From Legionellales bacterium UBA4722 (lineage in GTDB: Bacteria; Pseudomonadota; Gammaproteobacteria; DSM-16500), in contig DHJK01000169.1 of assembly GCA_002404295.1 (NCBI GenBank), forward strand, positions 4,882 to 39,696: a stretch of DNA of 34,815 bases, given 5' to 3'. Shown in pieces: positions 32,459 to 34,815 of the stretch (positions within the stretch are counted from its first letter, which is position 1; every line of letters starts with the position of its first letter). A program made the position numbers and the translations under genes. The notes beneath the pieces are model-generated. The model was given only the letters and a program-made list of their open reading frames with translations. It had not been told where the DNA came from and did no database searches.

Positions 32459-33139
32459 TTAACCGAAGTTATAAGCACCATTTAATGTCAACATGTTAGC
32501 GCTTGGAATAGCTTTCAAGCTGTTGTTGATGTTTCCACTGCCTTGAATATGGGAGAATTCCAATCCTGCATTCACGTGAGAGTTCACATCATAGCTTGCG
32601 CCAACGCCGTAAACTGGGCGTAGTTTATGAGTTTTGGTTGTAGATGTAATTCCTCCACCAATAAACTCATCATTGCCGTTGTTTGTGGTGATATCGACAG
32701 AGTTGCCGCTTGCTTTCACTGTGCTATAAACTTCAGAAACACCACCTAATGCGTACAGGTTGAATGTTTGCTGAATAGGAAAATAGGCTTTACCAACCAA
32801 GCTCACTGCTTGCATCGAGTATTTAATTGTGCCCAGGTTTGCGCCTAACACAGTTTGTGTGTTTTTGGTAGGAGCATATGTTGCAAAATTACCTTCAAGA
32901 CCAAAATATTGGTTGAAGTTATAACCGCCAAACAATTTACCGCCTACGCCGCCGCTTGTTGTTTTCATATTTATTGGGAAAACAGGGTCGCTATTATCGC
33001 TCTTAAGCGAAGCATTAATATTGCTTGCACCTAAACCAATACCAGCATACGCACCAGGTGTTGCAGCATTAGCTACTGAAACGATAATGAATGATGAAGC
33101 AATTGCCGCACCGATTTTAGTCATTTTTGTTGTAAACAT
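32459..33139 (-). CDS. Outer-membrane beta-barrel protein
   Basis: This 226-residue protein has a signal peptide (about 1-25, GAAIASSFIIVSVANA cleaved before ATPGAYAG). The mature part has alternating hydrophobic beta strands of an 8-stranded OmpA/OmpX-like barrel: GAYAGIGLGASNINA, GKLFGGYNFNQYFGLEGNFA, LVGKAYFPIQQTFNLYALGG, RPVYGVGASYDVNSHVNAGLEF and a last strand MLTLNGAYNFG. No enzymatic motif or periplasmic OmpA domain is present. GAGG lies 4 bases upstream, and a strong promoter at 33181-33209 suggests abundant expression. Role (adhesion, structure or immune interaction) is not shown by sequence. Confidence 0.9.
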   Translation of the reverse strand: MFTTKMTKIGAAIASSFIIVSVANAATPGAYAGIGLGASNINASLKSDNSDPVFPINMKTTSGGVGGKLFGGYNFNQYFGLEGNFATYAPTKNTQTVLGANLGTIKYSMQAVSLVGKAYFPIQQTFNLYALGGVSEVYSTVKASGNSVDITTNNGNDEFIGGGITSTTKTHKLRPVYGVGASYDVNSHVNAGLEFSHIQGSGNINNSLKAIPSANMLTLNGAYNFG

Positions 33140-33180
33140 ATTTCCTCACTTTTGTATTAAAAAAAATAAAAATCGAGAAG

Positions 33181-33209
33181 ATTGTATCATCGAAGAACTG
33201 TAATGTAAA
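33181..33209 (-). promoter_or_regulatory. Promoter of the beta-barrel gene
   Basis: On the minus strand TTTACA (33209-33204), exactly 17 bp, then TACAAT (33186-33181). The ATG at 33139 follows a leader of about 35 bases. This is one of the best sigma-70-type promoters in the window. Confidence 0.75.
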
Positions 33210-33262
33210 TTACTTAGACATGAGTATTCTATATGTGCATTTTGGACTCAGCTTAGTATGAA

Positions 33263-34579
33263 TTAAGAATGTGCAATATAGATAAAATAGCCTATAAAAA
33301 TAAGGGCGAGAACAACGAGCATGGGATTGAGATCTTGTATTTTTTTGCAACAAATTTTAAGAATTACGTAAGAAATAATACCAACACCAAAACCATCTGC
33401 GATGGAAAAAGTGAAGGGGATCATGAGTGCGGTAAGCAAACTGGGGATGCTTTCAGTCAGGTCATTCCAATCTATGCTTGTCACATTTCTCATCATCAAG
33501 CATGCAATAAACAAAAGGGCTGAGGAGGTGGCATAGGTGGGGATTGTTTGTGCGAGAGGTGAAAAGAATATAGCGCAGAGGAAAAGTAGGGCGACGGTGA
33601 CTGCGGTTAAACCGGTGCGGCCACCCGCTTTAATGCCTGCAGAGCTTTCAATATAAGGGCTGGTACTGGATGTGCCTAATAGTGCACCCGTGATGGTTGC
33701 AATACTTTCTGCAGCCAGTGCGCTGGATAAACGTTTTGTTTTTTGCGTATCTTTGGAAAGACCAGAAAACTGTAACAGACCTACGAGTGTGCCCGTGCTG
33801 TCGAATAAAGCGACAATTAGAAAGGTTAAAATAACCGCAATGCCTTGTTGATTCCATAAATGACTGAGATCAAACGCTAAGAATCCTGCATTGTGAGCGG
33901 GTGGGAGTGAAATAATGCCGTGAAATTCACTGATCTTAAACAGAATGCTGAGCAGGGTTGTAGCCAAGATGCTAATTACAATAGAGCCGGGGACCTTATA
34001 ATATTCTAGTATAGTGATAAAACAGAACCCAAATAAAAATAATAAACCTTGCCATGAACCAATGTGACCCAGTGCAACCATCGTTTTAGGATTGGCTACG
34101 ACGATGCCAGCTGTCTTCAACGCAATGAGGGCAATAAATATACCTAATCCTGCGGCTACGGCGATGCATAAGCCTTCTGGCAGTGATTGGAGAATGAGTT
34201 TACGTATATTAGTTACGCTCATGATTAAAAATAACACGCCGGCGATAAAGACTGCGCCTAGTGCGCTTTGCCAAGAGTAGCCTAAGCTTTGGACGATGGT
34301 ATAAGAAAAATAAACATTGAGTGCCATGCCGGGGGCTAAGGTTATGGGGTAGTTTGAAAGTACACCGATGAGTAAGCTGCCGATGGCTGTGACTAAGCAG
34401 GTAGCAATAAAAACAGACTGGGTATCCATGCCTGCGCTGGCTAAGATGGCTGGGGAGGCGAATAAGATGTATGCCATGGTTAAGAATGTAGTAATACCTG
34501 CCAGAACTTCAGTGCGCACGGAGCTGTTATGTTGGGGGATCTTAAAAAAACGGTCTAAATAGGGCAGTAGGTTTTTCAT
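33263..34579 (-). CDS. NCS2/AzgA-type purine permease
   Basis: This 438-residue inner-membrane transporter has about 12-14 hydrophobic segments. It has the AzgA-subfamily signature of guanine/hypoxanthine or adenine permeases: RTEVLAGITTFLTMAYILF, NYPITLAPGMALNVYFSYTI, ALFDSTGTLVGLLQ, and GTSSTSPYIESSAGIKAGGR. Length is as expected (430-450). The substrate among purines cannot be fixed from sequence. It is transcribed alone on the minus strand; a family A repeat lies upstream of its start. Purine import would suit a nutrient-scavenging or intracellular lifestyle. Confidence 0.93.
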   Translation of the reverse strand: MKNLLPYLDRFFKIPQHNSSVRTEVLAGITTFLTMAYILFASPAILASAGMDTQSVFIATCLVTAIGSLLIGVLSNYPITLAPGMALNVYFSYTIVQSLGYSWQSALGAVFIAGVLFLIMSVTNIRKLILQSLPEGLCIAVAAGLGIFIALIALKTAGIVVANPKTMVALGHIGSWQGLLFLFGFCFITILEYYKVPGSIVISILATTLLSILFKISEFHGIISLPPAHNAGFLAFDLSHLWNQQGIAVILTFLIVALFDSTGTLVGLLQFSGLSKDTQKTKRLSSALAAESIATITGALLGTSSTSPYIESSAGIKAGGRTGLTAVTVALLFLCAIFFSPLAQTIPTYATSSALLFIACLMMRNVTSIDWNDLTESIPSLLTALMIPFTFSIADGFGVGIISYVILKICCKKIQDLNPMLVVLALIFIGYFIYIAHS

Positions 34580-34658
34580 TGCCTAGTAGTCTCTGAAGGT
34601 TGGTCTTTCAATTAGGCAGTGTACACGTCAGAAAAAATATTGGAAGAATAAATGTAAT

Positions 34659-34815
34659 TATTCAGCGATTTCCACCGGCCCAATCGTGAACGTGCCCGTG
34701 CCCGCGTGCGTGCCCGTCTTTTCTTGCCTATTTCAATTACATGTGCGAGTGATAAGAAAAGACGGGCACGCACGGCGGGCACGATCACGATTGGGCCAGT
34801 GGAAATCGCTGAATA
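34659..34815. repeat. Family A inverted repeat, right edge copy
   Basis: Left arm 34659-34725 and right arm 34754-34815 pair almost throughout: TATTCAGCGATTTCCAC, GGCCCAATCGTGA, CGTGCCCG and CGTGCGTGCCCGTCTTTTCT each have their complement. The left arm carries one extra TGCCCG unit. The element reaches the window end and may extend beyond. The loop is 28 bases, unrelated to that of the copy at 1-107. It is the most complete family A copy here. Confidence 0.9.

Noticed and set aside
32388..32462. 24-codon frame MSGMFFKILPP... after the toxin gene
   Set aside because: It has no ribosome-binding site, overlaps the porin-like gene end, and contains a hairpin. Too short to support as a gene.
1..34815. 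tRNA, rRNA, CRISPR arrays, insertion sequences
   Set aside because: No CCA-ended cloverleaf, rRNA core sequence, regularly spaced direct repeats or transposase/integrase was seen. The repeats present are inverted and isolated.

Overview
The window (about 40% GC by eye) looks like chromosome of a gammaproteobacterium. The order mreB-mreC-mreD-rng-yhdP, the block surE-nlpD-rpoS, hda beside perM and a DUF2066 gene, and dcd next to apbC are all gammaproteobacterial. A pyrophosphate-type phosphofructokinase, a short MetRS, a short stand-alone RsxB-like ferredoxin and a kinase-fold orphan protein that resembles a secreted effector suggest a Legionellales-like, possibly host-associated lineage. Genus is not resolved, and the lifestyle is inference.

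Layout. 1-8177 (+): rod-shape genes mreB, mreC, mreD, then RNase G and the giant AsmA-like protein YhdP. mreC appears to start at a rare ATT codon at 1556. 8178-10491 (+): a promoter resembling the sigma-S type, then two unrecognised genes; the second carries PI3/4-kinase or HipA-like catalytic motifs. 10658-20311 (-): a long co-directional run, in transcription order DUF2066 gene, perM, hda, eno, ftsB, surE, nlpD, rpoS, metG and a ferredoxin. RpoS has a lysine-rich N-terminal tail of about 75 residues. 20507-20845 (+): ihfB. 21015-26842 (-): dctA-like symporter, a small secreted protein, dcd, apbC, PPi-PFK and a universal-stress protein. 27068-29297 (-): a FixL/FixJ-type two-component pair. 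29401-32385 (+): mpl, then an AbiE-type type IV toxin-antitoxin pair behind a 12-bp perfect inverted-repeat operator candidate. 32459-34579 (-): an outer-membrane beta-barrel protein and an NCS2/AzgA-type purine permease.

The most striking non-coding content is four families of intergenic inverted repeats. Family A (CGTGCGTGCCCGTCTTTTC arms) lies at both window edges, with half-copies at 20862 and near 30760. Family B (CCCCTTCCCCCTCCGGGGG arms) lies at 1288 and 24554. Family C (GTCATTGCGAGCGTGAGCG arms) lies at 10524 and 20948. Family D is a composite hairpin of about 240 bp at 12809 and 26088, whose two copies differ by compensated changes in the stem. One family C arm supplies the last residues and the stop codon of the dctA-like gene.

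Functionally the window is mostly core: cell shape and division (mreBCD, ftsB, nlpD, mpl), envelope lipid transport (yhdP), glycolysis (eno, PPi-PFK), replication control (hda, ihfB), nucleotide metabolism (dcd, surE, purine permease) and stress response (rpoS, usp, FixLJ). The accessory pieces are the gene pair at 8447-10491, the secreted protein at 22467, the AbiE module and the repeats. No tRNA, rRNA, CRISPR array, transposase or integrase was seen.
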